A model generated the notes under the pieces. That model saw only the letters and a list, made by a program, of their open reading frames with translations. It did no database searches and was not told where the DNA came from. Positions 32,363 through 41,391 of a stretch of DNA of 48,123 nucleotides are shown in pieces. Within the stretch, counting starts at the first letter, position 1. The number at the start of each line of letters is the position of its first letter. Both the position numbers and the translations under genes were made by a program. This DNA comes from Bacillota bacterium (GTDB lineage: Bacteria; Bacillota; Clostridia; Peptostreptococcales; Anaerovoracaceae), in contig JAFRIQ010000043.1 of NCBI GenBank assembly GCA_017432725.1, positions 1-48,123 of the forward strand. Reading direction: 5' to 3'.

Positions 32363-32390
32363 GCCTGTGAGGCCTGCCCTGAAAAGATCA

Positions 32391-33413
32391 TTATCTCATT
32401 CCCTTGTCGTAGGGCTGGCCTTCCGCCTTAGGAGCTCTCGAATTCTTCGAGGTCAGCATAAGCACTATGAGCGTGATCAGGAAGGGCATCAGTCTGTAGA
32501 AGTGAGCGCTGATACCCAGCTCAGCCAGTTTGAATACTCCGTCTCCGTTTATGTCGAGGACCGTATAGCTTGCGCCTATGCACTTGAACAGTCCGAAGAG
32601 CATGGATGCGAGGGCTATGTTGAGGGGTTTCCAGTTGCCGAAGATCATTACGGCCAGGGCCAGGAAGCCCATTCCCGCAACTTCGCCGGTGGCGCTGGTA
32701 TTGGCGCTGGTCACCGAATAGGCGAAGCCGCCTACTCCGGCAAGAGCTCCGGATATCATCGTCCCTATATATCTCATCTTGAAGACGTTGATGCCAAGGG
32801 ATGCCGCAGCCTGGGGATTCTCACCGCAGGAACGGAGCCTCAGTCCGAATCTGGTCTTGTAGAGGATGACGGACAGTATGATGAACACCAGTATGCAGAA
32901 ATATGTGGTCAGGTACGCTTTGTTAACGAAGGTCTCCACGAAGAATCCGTCGGACTCTATGCCGAGGTTCTCTTTTCTTATCATGAAGAACGTAGCCGAT
33001 CCGCCGTTCTTTAAGGGAAGCACGTTCTGGTTTGCCATGATCCTTATGAGAAAGAGGGCAAGGGCTGGTGCGAGCATGTTCATGGCGGTACCGACTATGG
33101 TCTGGTTCGCCGAGAAACTTATGGCCGCCACCCCCAACAATAGCGAGAACACAGCCCCCGAGAAAGCCACGAAAAGCAATGCCAGGAGAAGGTATCCCTG
33201 AAGGGCCTGCCAGTTTCCTGCCTCCCTTGCGGCTTCGAAAAGACCAGCGGTCTGGAGTATACGGCAGAACACCACGCCCATGAAGACTCCGAAGATCATG
33301 GTTCCTTCCAGAGCCAGGTTGATTATACCGCTTCTTTCAGCGAAAACTCCGGCCAAAGCCACTGTCATCAAAGGTATTGCGAAGAACAAGGTCTGTCTGA
33401 TCAGAAATGACAT
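32391..33413 (-). CDS. Nucleoside ABC transporter permease (YufQ/NupQ-like)
   Basis: The 340-aa polytopic protein is of the BmpD-type inner membrane permease family, with the GxxxxxERSGIINLALEG N-terminal motif and the EAA-like loop (CGENPQAAASLGINV). It would form one half of the translocation channel for nucleosides. It follows the second permease after three bases in the same direction. The order bmp, ATPase, permease, permease is that of Bacillus yufNOPQ, a nucleoside importer. Confidence 0.92.
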   Translation of the reverse strand: MSFLIRQTLFFAIPLMTVALAGVFAERSGIINLALEGTMIFGVFMGVVFCRILQTAGLFEAAREAGNWQALQGYLLLALLFVAFSGAVFSLLLGVAAISFSANQTIVGTAMNMLAPALALFLIRIMANQNVLPLKNGGSATFFMIRKENLGIESDGFFVETFVNKAYLTTYFCILVFIILSVILYKTRFGLRLRSCGENPQAAASLGINVFKMRYIGTMISGALAGVGGFAYSVTSANTSATGEVAGMGFLALAVMIFGNWKPLNIALASMLFGLFKCIGASYTVLDINGDGVFKLAELGISAHFYRLMPFLITLIVLMLTSKNSRAPKAEGQPYDKGMR

Positions 33414-33416
33414 ATC

Positions 33417-34661
33417 TTAGGCCTCCTTTCTTTCTGCCTTTGCAGGCGTTTCTTTATCGGTTTTAAGTTCGCCGCCGTCTCTCTTGTCGTACTCCTTTTC
33501 CTTCTTCCTGTTGAGGAGCATCTTTATGATGAGAGAAAATGCGGAAATGTATACGATGACCGCGATTATCACGTCGGTTATGTATTCATTGAAGGGAGTC
33601 AGGTAGGTAAGCTGCGTGCCGCAGACTGTGAGCATGGACATGAAGCTGCCTGCGAAAATGACTCCTATGGGGTTGTTGACCGCAAGCAGAGCAACGGCGA
33701 TCCCCGAGAATCCCGCAGCGGGAAGGCTCTGGTAAGTGGACCAGTAGAATTCCGTGTTGCCCGCCAGGTAGTAAAGGGCGCCGGCTGCGGATGAAAGGGC
33801 TCCGGCTATGGCCATGGACAGGATTATGTTCCTCTTGTCCGCGATGCCCGCGTACTTTGCCGCGTATCTGTTGGCGCCGCAGGCTTTCAGCTGATATCCG
33901 AAAGTTGTCTTGGACATGACCACCCACATGGCAATGCAGATGAGTATGGCTATGATTATGCCTCCGTTCACCTGAGAACCCGGGAATATCTTGTCCAGGC
34001 CCATCTTGGAAGTGGCCACGTTGTTGTATGTCGTCTTGTAGATATATGCGGTCTTGGTGCCTTCAGCCGTGTTCTTTAAATTACTGGCGTCGAAGATCCA
34101 GGTAACTATATTCGCAGCTATCCAGTTGCACATGATGCAGGCTATTACCTCGTTTATGTTGAGGAAGGCCTTCAGCATGCCGGGGATAGCGCCCCACAGA
34201 GCTCCCGCCACCATGGATACGGCAAAGGCTATGAGCCATATGAGGACTGGATGGACCTTGTCCGAAGGGATCGAAAGAGCTATATACAGGCTGGCGCAGG
34301 TACCTACCAGGTACTGGCCGGACGCTCCTATGTTGAAAAGGCCCGTCTGATTCGCCACCGCTATGGAAAGACCGGTAAGTATTATCGGGGTAGCCCTGAA
34401 GAGCATGTTTCCGAAATTGACCGGATTGAATCCGAAAGTAAGGGCGCCTCCGGATCTTCCCGTGCTGAAAAGACCCATGAGTATGAGCTTGACGCCGTCT
34501 CCCGTATCCTTTGCGCTGATGTCAGGGGAAAGAGATCCGACTATCCAGACCGTGATGGCTCCGAATATGAGACCTATCAATATTGAAATGAGGGAAGCAA
34601 GAAGAGTCTTCGAACTTTGTTTCTCGCTCTTCATAAGCCCGTTTTTATCTGTCTTAGGCAT
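33417..34661 (-). CDS. Nucleoside ABC transporter permease (YufP/NupP-like)
   Basis: The 414-aa polytopic membrane protein has the QTGLFNIGASGQYLVG motif and the CGANRYAAKYAGI loop of the BMP-transporter permease family, with a charged C-terminal tail. Its start overlaps the end of the ATPase gene by eight bases. It would pair with the permease at 32391-33413. Confidence 0.93.
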   Translation of the reverse strand: MPKTDKNGLMKSEKQSSKTLLASLISILIGLIFGAITVWIVGSLSPDISAKDTGDGVKLILMGLFSTGRSGGALTFGFNPVNFGNMLFRATPIILTGLSIAVANQTGLFNIGASGQYLVGTCASLYIALSIPSDKVHPVLIWLIAFAVSMVAGALWGAIPGMLKAFLNINEVIACIMCNWIAANIVTWIFDASNLKNTAEGTKTAYIYKTTYNNVATSKMGLDKIFPGSQVNGGIIIAILICIAMWVVMSKTTFGYQLKACGANRYAAKYAGIADKRNIILSMAIAGALSSAAGALYYLAGNTEFYWSTYQSLPAAGFSGIAVALLAVNNPIGVIFAGSFMSMLTVCGTQLTYLTPFNEYITDVIIAVIVYISAFSLIIKMLLNRKKEKEYDKRDGGELKTDKETPAKAERKEA

Positions 34662-36255
34662 CTTCGTTCCCTCCTTTCTCCGTATTTTCCGCGGCTTTCA
34701 GTTCCGCTTCCTCAACCTTTTCCATTTCCAGTTCGCCCATCCTCTTTGCGCCGGACATGTACAGACCCAGTTCCTGAGCCGTGACGTCTTTCGAGAGGAA
34801 TTCTCCCACGATCTCGCCTTCGTACATGACCAGTATCCTGTCTGAAAGGCTCAGGACTTCGTCCAGCTCCAGGGAGACCAGGAGTATGCCTTTTCCTTCG
34901 TCTCTTTCCTGGACCAGCTGAGAATGTATATATTCGATGGCGCCTACGTCCAGACCTCTCGTGGGCTGGACCGCGACCACAAGATCCTTGTTCCTGTCAA
35001 GCTCTCTGGCTATGATGGCCTTCTGCTGGTTTCCTCCGGACATGGACCTTGCCTGGGTTATGGGGCCCTGACCTGAACGTACGTCGTACTGTTCTATGAG
35101 TCTTTCGGCATATTTCCTGACTTCGGCCCTGTCTATGAAACCGCCTTTCTGGAAAGGCGATTCTCTGAATCGCTGAAGGACCAGATTCTCTTCCAGGGTA
35201 AAGTCCAGGATCAGTCCGTGTTTATGCCTGTCTTCGGGAATGTGGCTCATGTTCTTCCCGCGCCTTCTTATGCTGTATCCGGAGATATCCTCTCCGCAGA
35301 GTATGATCTTTCCGGATGATTTCGAGAGTCCCGAAAGTCCGTGGATGAACTCGGTCTGTCCGTTTCCGTCGATACCGGCTATACAGAGTATCTCGCCTCT
35401 TCGCACGTCGAAGGAAACGTTCTTTACGGCGTTGCCCTTGTGTATCTCCGAAGGAACGCTGAAGTTTTCCAGTTTGAGGACCACCTCTCCGGGCTTGGCT
35501 TCGTCTTTCACGACCTGCAGCTGAACAGGACGGCCTACCATCATGTTGGAAAGTTCCTGCTTGTTGGTATCCTTCGTGTTGACGGTGCCTATGTACTTGC
35601 CCTTTCTGAGGACCGTGACCCTGTCGGCCACAGCCATGATCTCGTTCAATTTATGCGATATGAACAGGATGCTCTTTCCTTCGGCTGCGAGATTCTTCAT
35701 TATGACCATGAGCTCGTCGATCTCCTGAGGAGTAAGGACAGCCGTAGGCTCGTCGAAGATCAGTATCTCGTTGTCTCTGTAGAGCATCTTGAGTATTTCC
35801 GTTCTCTGCTGCATGCCGACGGTGATGTTCTCCACCTTGGCATCCAGGTCCACATACAGACCGTATTTTTTTGAAAGCTGTTCGACCTTTTCTCTGGCGG
35901 TCTTTTTCTGGAGGAAGCCCAGTTTCGTATCTTCCGCTCCGAGAATGATATTATCGAGCACCGTAAATACGTCCACCAGCTTGAAGTGCTGGTGCACCAT
36001 GCCTATATGCAGCGCCGTGGCATCGTTGGGGCTGTTGATCTTTACGACCTCCCCGTTCTTTTTTATGATGCCTTCTTCAGGCTGGTAAAGCCCGAAAAGA
36101 ACTGACATAAGAGTCGATTTTCCGGCTCCGTTTTCCCCGAGCAGAGCGTGTATCTCCCCTTTTTTCAGCTGAAGGGTGATATCGTCGTTGGCTATGATAC
36201 CCGGGAATTTCTTTGTTATATGGAGCATCTCAATGACATATTCGTTTTCTGCCAT
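34654..36255 (-). CDS. Nucleoside ABC transporter ATP-binding protein (two ABC cassettes)
   Basis: The 533-aa protein has two ABC domains, as in YufO/RbsA-type importers. The first has Walker A GENGAGKS (40-47), a signature VGMQQR and Walker B DEPTAVL. The second is degenerate in its Walker A (AGIDGNGQT) but has the intact signature SGGNQQKA, as is usual for this class. It energises nucleoside import. GGAG precedes the ATG. Confidence 0.93.
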   Translation of the reverse strand: MAENEYVIEMLHITKKFPGIIANDDITLQLKKGEIHALLGENGAGKSTLMSVLFGLYQPEEGIIKKNGEVVKINSPNDATALHIGMVHQHFKLVDVFTVLDNIILGAEDTKLGFLQKKTAREKVEQLSKKYGLYVDLDAKVENITVGMQQRTEILKMLYRDNEILIFDEPTAVLTPQEIDELMVIMKNLAAEGKSILFISHKLNEIMAVADRVTVLRKGKYIGTVNTKDTNKQELSNMMVGRPVQLQVVKDEAKPGEVVLKLENFSVPSEIHKGNAVKNVSFDVRRGEILCIAGIDGNGQTEFIHGLSGLSKSSGKIILCGEDISGYSIRRRGKNMSHIPEDRHKHGLILDFTLEENLVLQRFRESPFQKGGFIDRAEVRKYAERLIEQYDVRSGQGPITQARSMSGGNQQKAIIARELDRNKDLVVAVQPTRGLDVGAIEYIHSQLVQERDEGKGILLVSLELDEVLSLSDRILVMYEGEIVGEFLSKDVTAQELGLYMSGAKRMGELEMEKVEEAELKAAENTEKGGNEDA

Positions 36256-36288
36256 ATGTAATTCTCCTTCCTTTCGATTTCTGAAAAA

Positions 36289-36315
36289 AAGAAGGGCCCA
36301 AAGGACCCTTCTTTC
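36289..36315 (-). terminator. Partial terminator between BMP gene and ABC ATPase gene
   Basis: AAGAAGGG / CCCTTCTT with a nine-base loop and T-run downstream on the minus strand lies in the 73-base gap. It may terminate part of the transcripts so that the binding protein is made in excess over the membrane parts, as is common in such operons. Confidence 0.7.
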
Positions 36316-36328
36316 CCATAGTTTGATA

Positions 36329-37408
36329 CTACTTGTAGCTTACTGTTGCGTTGCTGAACGATACGCTTGCGATAGCGTCATTCTCATAGAGAGTATTGTC
36401 AACGGAAACTGTTCCGTCAACGATCTTTCCGAGAAGTGCTTCGTATTCTGCTACTGTCCAGTTCTGGAGGCTCCAGGTCGCTGTCGGAAGTCCGACTGCG
36501 TTCTCTGCTGCGCCAAGGCTGATGTCAGTGTTGGCGATCTCTGCGAACTTGCCGTCATAGTACTTCTGGATTGCCCATTCCGTTGCAGCGGAAAGTCCCT
36601 TGAGTGCAGATGTGATGACAGAAGCGGACTGGCTGCTCTGGTCTACGTCGACGCCGATTGTCTTAGCGTTGTTCTCTTCTGCTGACTGGAAGATAGGTAC
36701 GCAGATCTGTCCGCCTGCTGCGAATACGATCTGGGTTCCGTTTGCGAACCAGCCGTCCATGAGAGGCTTGAGTTCAGGAGATGCGGAGAAGGTCTCTCCG
36801 TACTGCCATGTGTAGTTGACTTCTACTGTCTTGCCCATTTCAGCTGCTGCTGCGTTTGCGCCCTGGACGAATCCATAGCCGTATCTGCAGCATGCGGGGT
36901 TCGTTCCGCCGCCGCCGCCGGAGAATCCGAGCTTATCGAAGCCTTCTTTTACTGCTGCATAACCTGCGAGATATCCGCACTGCTCTTCCTTGAATGCGAT
37001 ACCTGCAACGTTGTCAAGACCCATCGCCCATCCGTCGATGAATACGAATGCAACTTCAGGATTTTCCTTTGCAACGGTCTCAAGTGCTCCGCCCTGCATG
37101 AATCCTGCGCATACTACGACCTTTGCGCCGTTGTCTACAGCTGCTCTCATTGCAGCGATACGGTCGTCGTCAGTTGCTTCGGAACCGTTTGCCGGCTGAT
37201 AATACTTGCAGGTCTTGCCGTTGGCTTTTGCATAGTTCTCAACGCCTTCCCAGGTTCCCTGGTTGAAAGATCCGTCCATGAGCTGGCCTACGTCTGTGAT
37301 GAAGGCGAGTTCATATGTCTCTTCCTGTTTTCCTTCGTCTTTCTTGCCGCATGCTGCAAAGCAGAATACCATTGCAAGAACGAGAAGTACTGCTAATACT
37401 TTTTTCAT
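36329..37408 (-). CDS. BMP family nucleoside-binding lipoprotein
   Basis: The 359-aa protein has a lipobox FAAC with Cys20 as anchor, then a basic-membrane-protein fold like YufN or PnrA (DVGQLMDGSFNQGTWEG, VVCAGFMQGG, FVFIDGWAMG, GVDVDQS). It is the extracytoplasmic nucleoside-binding component that feeds the importer encoded downstream. AAAGGAG precedes the ATG. Its codon use is plainer than its neighbours', typical of highly expressed genes (inference). Confidence 0.93.
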   Translation of the reverse strand: MKKVLAVLLVLAMVFCFAACGKKDEGKQEETYELAFITDVGQLMDGSFNQGTWEGVENYAKANGKTCKYYQPANGSEATDDDRIAAMRAAVDNGAKVVVCAGFMQGGALETVAKENPEVAFVFIDGWAMGLDNVAGIAFKEEQCGYLAGYAAVKEGFDKLGFSGGGGGTNPACCRYGYGFVQGANAAAAEMGKTVEVNYTWQYGETFSASPELKPLMDGWFANGTQIVFAAGGQICVPIFQSAEENNAKTIGVDVDQSSQSASVITSALKGLSAATEWAIQKYYDGKFAEIANTDISLGAAENAVGLPTATWSLQNWTVAEYEALLGKIVDGTVSVDNTLYENDAIASVSFSNATVSYK

Positions 37409-37468
37409 TTGTGTTTCTCTCCTTTGATCAAAGATGATTGATTCGTTACGCTGTCCGTAACCTTTGAT

Positions 37469-37497
37469 ATTATATCAAAACGATGCCGTATAGACAA
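37469..37497 (-). promoter_or_regulatory. Promoter of the nucleoside importer operon with overlapping palindrome
   Basis: Minus-strand TTGTCT (37497-37492), 17 bases, TATAAT (37474-37469); the -10 is extended (TGATATAAT). The -10 lies inside the perfect palindrome TTTGATATTATATCAAA (37463-37479), a likely repressor site. A second palindrome CTTTGATCAAAG (37422-37433) lies in the leader beside the ribosome site. Confidence 0.82.
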
Positions 37498-37580
37498 TAT
37501 TCTGCGCCCAAAGATTTGTTTGCAGAAACGACTAAAAACGAAGGAAAACAGGGGCTTTTCTTGTCTATCCCTACATCGGA

Positions 37581-37609
37581 TTGACCGCCGCCTCCATGGA
37601 TGCTACAAT
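37581..37609 (+). promoter_or_regulatory. Promoter of the MATE gene, near-leaderless
   Basis: TTGACC (37581-37586), 17 bases, TACAAT (37604-37609). The transcript should start about 37616, three bases before the ATG at 37619, and no ribosome site precedes that ATG. Confidence 0.75.
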
Positions 37610-37618
37610 TCTTCTATT

Positions 37619-39004
37619 ATGTTGAAACAAAGCCTCATAGGTGACAGACAATTTTACAGGAACGTGTTCTCAGTGGCTCTTCCGCTGCTGATACAGAACG
37701 TCATAACCACCTTCGTCAGCCTTCTCGACAACATCATGGTGGGAAGGATAGGAACGGAACCCATGTCCGGAGTAGCAATATCCAATCAGCTGCTCTTCGT
37801 TGTGAACCTGGGTCTTTTCGGCATGATATCGGGCATAGGCATATTCACCTCCCAGTATCACGGCAAGGGCGACGACGAAGGCGTATGCAAGACCTTCAGG
37901 ATCAAGCTCGTATGCGCAGCGGTGTTCATAGGCGCGGCCATCATCATCCTTTCCATATTCGGCGACAGGCTCATATGGACATACCTTCACGAAGGGGAAT
38001 CGGGAGTGGATCTCCAGACCGTATACGGCTACGGAAAAGCATATCTGTCGAGAGTCATGCTGGGCCTTCCTTTCTTCGGGCTCAGCCAGATCTACGCCGG
38101 CACCTTAAGGGAAACCAAACAGGGCACGGTGCCCATGGCGGCCGGTGTGACGGCGGTCATGCTGAACCTTGTCTTCAATTACATACTCATATACGGAAAA
38201 CTGGGCTTCCCCGCCATGGGAGTCATAGGAGCCGCCGCGGCCACCAATATTTCCAGGGTTGCCGAATTCTCAATAAACATGATATGGGCCCACACCCATA
38301 AGGACAGAGCCGTATTCGCGAAAAGCGTTTTCGGGAGACACCATATCTCAGCGGCCATGCTGGGGAAAGTGCTTCTCACCGCAGCCCCTCTGTTCCTGAA
38401 CGAATTCCTCTGGTCCGCGGGCCAGACTGTCCTCAACCAGATCTATTCTCAGAAAGGCATAGAAGTAGTTCCCGCCATCAACATTTCGGGAGCCGCCGTA
38501 AACCTATTCATGACCTTCTATCTGGCCATGGGCAACGCCCTATCCATAATAGTGGGACACGCTCTGGGAAGAGACGCCAAGGAAGAGGCTGTAGACACGG
38601 ACAACAAGCTAATATTCATGACCACGGTCTCGACCCTGATCATAGCTGTTATAACGTTCCTGTCGGCGGACGTGATAGTCAATATATATAACACGAGCGC
38701 AGAAGTTAAGGCTCTGGCTTCTTCTTTTATACGGATATCGGCTGTACTCATGCCCATAGACGCTACCGTCATATGCTACTACTTCACCCTGCGCTGCGGA
38801 GGAAAGACTTTCATCACATTCCTCTTCGACAGCTGTTTCTCCTGGGTCGTCAGCATACCTCTTGCCTGGGTGCTTCTCCATTACACGGAGCTCAATATAC
38901 TCATGATGTACGCGGCGGTGGTTTCCGCTACTGTGCTGAAACTCATAGTCGGCATGATACTGGTAAAAAAGAAACTCTGGGTAAACAACCTGGTCGAAGA
39001 CTGA
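37619..39004 (+). CDS. MATE family multidrug/metabolite efflux transporter
   Basis: The 461-aa protein has 12 hydrophobic segments in two homologous halves (PLLIQNVITTFVSLLDNIMVGRIG near residue 20; FLNEFLWSAGQTVLNQIYSQKG in the second half). MATE proteins export drugs, organic cations or metabolites using a H+ or Na+ gradient. The start is the ATG at 37619, since the promoter's -10 box sits just upstream; the longer frame would include the promoter. It is divergent from the nucleoside importer, so export of nucleoside-related compounds is possible but unproven. Confidence 0.9.
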   Translation: MLKQSLIGDRQFYRNVFSVALPLLIQNVITTFVSLLDNIMVGRIGTEPMSGVAISNQLLFVVNLGLFGMISGIGIFTSQYHGKGDDEGVCKTFRIKLVCAAVFIGAAIIILSIFGDRLIWTYLHEGESGVDLQTVYGYGKAYLSRVMLGLPFFGLSQIYAGTLRETKQGTVPMAAGVTAVMLNLVFNYILIYGKLGFPAMGVIGAAAATNISRVAEFSINMIWAHTHKDRAVFAKSVFGRHHISAAMLGKVLLTAAPLFLNEFLWSAGQTVLNQIYSQKGIEVVPAINISGAAVNLFMTFYLAMGNALSIIVGHALGRDAKEEAVDTDNKLIFMTTVSTLIIAVITFLSADVIVNIYNTSAEVKALASSFIRISAVLMPIDATVICYYFTLRCGGKTFITFLFDSCFSWVVSIPLAWVLLHYTELNILMMYAAVVSATVLKLIVGMILVKKKLWVNNLVED

Positions 39005-39024
39005 CCGTGAAACTCTGAACATAC

Positions 39025-39056
39025 AAAGACCGGCGCATTCAGTTGCGCCGGCCTTT
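39025..39056. terminator. Bidirectional terminator between MATE gene and deoB
   Basis: The stem CCGGCGCA-TTCAGT-TGCGCCGG is extended by AAAG/CTTT flanks and has T-runs on either side. Confidence 0.88.
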
Positions 39057-39073
39057 TCATATATCAGGCTTTG

Positions 39074-40234
39074 CTATTTCATTATCTCTTTAAGGAAGCT
39101 GCGGGATTCTTCGCAAAGCGGAGCTTCTCCGAAGTAGTCCAGCACCGTGGCCGAAAGGTCAGCGAAGGTGCTAAGAGTTCCCAGGTCTACGCCTTCCTTT
39201 ATCTTCTTTCCGTAAGCGATCATGGGAACGTATTCCCTGCTGTGATCGGTGGAGGGCGTCGACGGATCGCATCCGTGGTCCGCCGTTATGAAGAGAAGAT
39301 CGTCGTCTCTCAGCATGGGCAGAAGAAGCCCAAGCTGCATGTCGAACTCCGTGGACGCTCTCGCATATCCCGGAGCGTCGTTTCTGTGCCCGTAGGTCAT
39401 GTCGAACTCCACCAGGTTGACGAAGCACAGTCCTTCGAAATCTCTTTCAGCGATGATGCAGGTCCTGTCCATACCGTCGGCGTTGCTGACGGTCCTGTTG
39501 CTCTCCGTCAGTCCTTTCCCCGCGAATATGTCATATATCTTTCCCACGGAGATCACGTCGAGACCTTTTTCCTTAAGCACGTCCAGCATGGTCCGTGCGG
39601 GCTCAAGAGAAAAATCGTGGCGGCGGGTCGTGCGGCTGTAAGGCCACTCGCCCTCGAAGGGCCTGGCGATGACTCTGCCCACCCCGTGCTCTCCTTGAAG
39701 TATCTCTCTTGCCTGCTCGCAGTAGCGGTAGAGTTCATCTACGGGCACCACATCTTCGTGTGCTGCTACCTGAAGCACGGAATCCGCCGAGGTATATATG
39801 ATGAGCTTGCCCGTTTCCACGTGCTCTCTTCCGTAGTCTTTGATGACTTCCGTTCCGGAATAGGGCTTGTTGCAGAGGGTCCCTCTGCCCCATACTTCCT
39901 CGAGCTTTTTGACCACGTCTTCGGGGAATCCGTCGGGATAGGTGGGGAACGGCTTTCTCGAAATGAACCCCGCCATCTCCCAGTGGCCCGTTGTGGTATC
40001 CTTGCCCGCCGAAAGTTCAGCCATGCGCGCGAAGGAGCCTTTGGGATCTTTTATCCCGCCTCCTACGCCTTCTATATTGAACAGACCCAGGGACTTGAGA
40101 TTGGGGCAGTCGAACTCGGGAAGATTCCTGATAGCCCCCAGGGTATTGCTGCCTTCATCTCCCCACTTGTATGCGTCGGGAAGTTCGCCCACGCCGTAAC
40201 TGTCCAGTACTATTATGAATACTCTCTTGCTCAT
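39074..40234 (-). CDS. deoB: Phosphopentomutase
   Basis: The 386-aa enzyme interconverts (deoxy)ribose 1-phosphate and 5-phosphate. It has the alkaline-phosphatase-like metal sites IVLDSYGVGELPDA at the N-terminus, and TADHGCDPSTPSTDHSRE near the C-terminus, and DTTTGHWEMAG. Length and motifs are normal. GGAG precedes the ATG. It starts 12 bases after deoC and is the last gene of the unit. Confidence 0.96.
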   Translation of the reverse strand: MSKRVFIIVLDSYGVGELPDAYKWGDEGSNTLGAIRNLPEFDCPNLKSLGLFNIEGVGGGIKDPKGSFARMAELSAGKDTTTGHWEMAGFISRKPFPTYPDGFPEDVVKKLEEVWGRGTLCNKPYSGTEVIKDYGREHVETGKLIIYTSADSVLQVAAHEDVVPVDELYRYCEQAREILQGEHGVGRVIARPFEGEWPYSRTTRRHDFSLEPARTMLDVLKEKGLDVISVGKIYDIFAGKGLTESNRTVSNADGMDRTCIIAERDFEGLCFVNLVEFDMTYGHRNDAPGYARASTEFDMQLGLLLPMLRDDDLLFITADHGCDPSTPSTDHSREYVPMIAYGKKIKEGVDLGTLSTFADLSATVLDYFGEAPLCEESRSFLKEIMK

Positions 40235-40246
40235 ATATTTCTCCGA

Positions 40247-40918
40247 TCAGTACTCGCCTTCAGCCGCTTCTTCAGCCTTCACTGCCTTGACGACCCTGCT
40301 GGTCCCAAGCCTGTCAGCTCCCAGGGCGATAAAGTCTTCTGCGTCTTTCAGGTCCTTTATGCCGCCTGCAGCTTTGACCTTGACTCCCTCTCCCACGTTG
40401 GCTTTCATGAGAGCAACGTCCTCCCTGGTGGCTCCGCCTGTGGAGAAGCCCGTGGACGTCTTTATATAGTCGGCGCCGGCCTCGGTCACCACTTCGCACA
40501 TCTTCTTTTTCTCTTCGTCCGTAAGAAGGCAGGCTTCTATAATGACTTTAAGGATGTGCTCTCCGCATACGGTCTTGAGAGCTTTTATCTCATCTAGGAT
40601 ATCGTCGTATCTGCCTTCTTTCAGAGCTCCGATATTTATGACCATATCTATTTCGTCGGCTCCGCATTCTATGGCGTCCTTGGTCTCGAATTCTTTAACT
40701 GCCGTGGTATTGTATCCGTTGGGGAAACCTATGACCGTGCAGATCTTCAGTCTGTCTCCCACGTATTCCTTCGCTCTTTTTACGAAGGAAGGCGGGATGC
40801 ATACGGAAGCGGTGCCGTATTTCATTCCGTCGTCGCATATGCCCCTGATCTGATCCCAGGTGCTGTCTACGTTAAGAAGCGTGTGATCGCAGCGGCTCAG
40901 TATTTCTTTTGTATCCAT
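40247..40918 (-). CDS. deoC: Deoxyribose-phosphate aldolase
   Basis: The 223-aa class I aldolase splits deoxyribose 5-phosphate to acetaldehyde and glyceraldehyde 3-phosphate. The Schiff-base lysine is in YIKTSTGF, the other active-site lysine in VKAAGGI. A perfect hairpin CACCGGG-AC-CCCGGTG (40929-40944) stands just upstream of its start and might mask the weak ribosome site; this is inference. It lies between cdd and deoB. Confidence 0.95.
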   Translation of the reverse strand: MDTKEILSRCDHTLLNVDSTWDQIRGICDDGMKYGTASVCIPPSFVKRAKEYVGDRLKICTVIGFPNGYNTTAVKEFETKDAIECGADEIDMVINIGALKEGRYDDILDEIKALKTVCGEHILKVIIEACLLTDEEKKKMCEVVTEAGADYIKTSTGFSTGGATREDVALMKANVGEGVKVKAAGGIKDLKDAEDFIALGADRLGTSRVVKAVKAEEAAEGEY

Positions 40919-40967
40919 ATCGTCGTTTCACCGGGACCCCGGTGCCTTTCCATCCCTTTGGGGATAT

Positions 40968-41390
40968 CTATTTCATCGCTTCGTTATAGTCGAACCTCAA
41001 AGGAAGCAGCTGGTCTAAAGTATATACGCTGATGTCTTTCTTCGAGGAACCGAAGATTATCTCGAAATCTCCCTTGCAGAACTCCGCCATGACCTGGCGG
41101 CAGTTGCCGCAGGGATCGCAAACGGGTATGAGTTCCTTTCCCTCGGGTCCGCCCACTATGGCTATGGCCTCGAAGGCTTTTTCCCCTTCGGATACCGCTT
41201 TGAAGAAGGCGGTCCTTTCGGCGCACATGGTGGATCCGAAGGCCGCATTCTCTATGTTGCAGCCACGGTATATTTTTCCGCCCTTGGTAAGAAGGGCCGC
41301 TCCCACCTGGAAATGGGAATAGGGAACGTAGGCGTTCTTCCTGGCTTCGATGGCTTCCGTCAGAAGCTCTTCTCTTTTCTTTTTATTCAT
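40968..41390 (-). CDS. cdd: Cytidine deaminase
   Basis: The 140-aa enzyme has the zinc and catalytic motifs CAER (with Glu as proton shuttle) and PCGNCRQ. It deaminates (deoxy)cytidine to (deoxy)uridine. It is slightly longer than the usual 130 residues at the C-terminus. It follows the MtnA-like gene by one base and precedes deoC by 49 bases. Confidence 0.95.
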   Translation of the reverse strand: MNKKKREELLTEAIEARKNAYVPYSHFQVGAALLTKGGKIYRGCNIENAAFGSTMCAERTAFFKAVSEGEKAFEAIAIVGGPEGKELIPVCDPCGNCRQVMAEFCKGDFEIIFGSSKKDISVYTLDQLLPLRFDYNEAMK

Positions 41391-41391
41391 T

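Noticed and set aside
39071-40597. 508-codon open frame on the plus strand across deoB and deoC
   Set aside because: Antisense shadow of two clearly conserved genes; the translation has no family resemblance.
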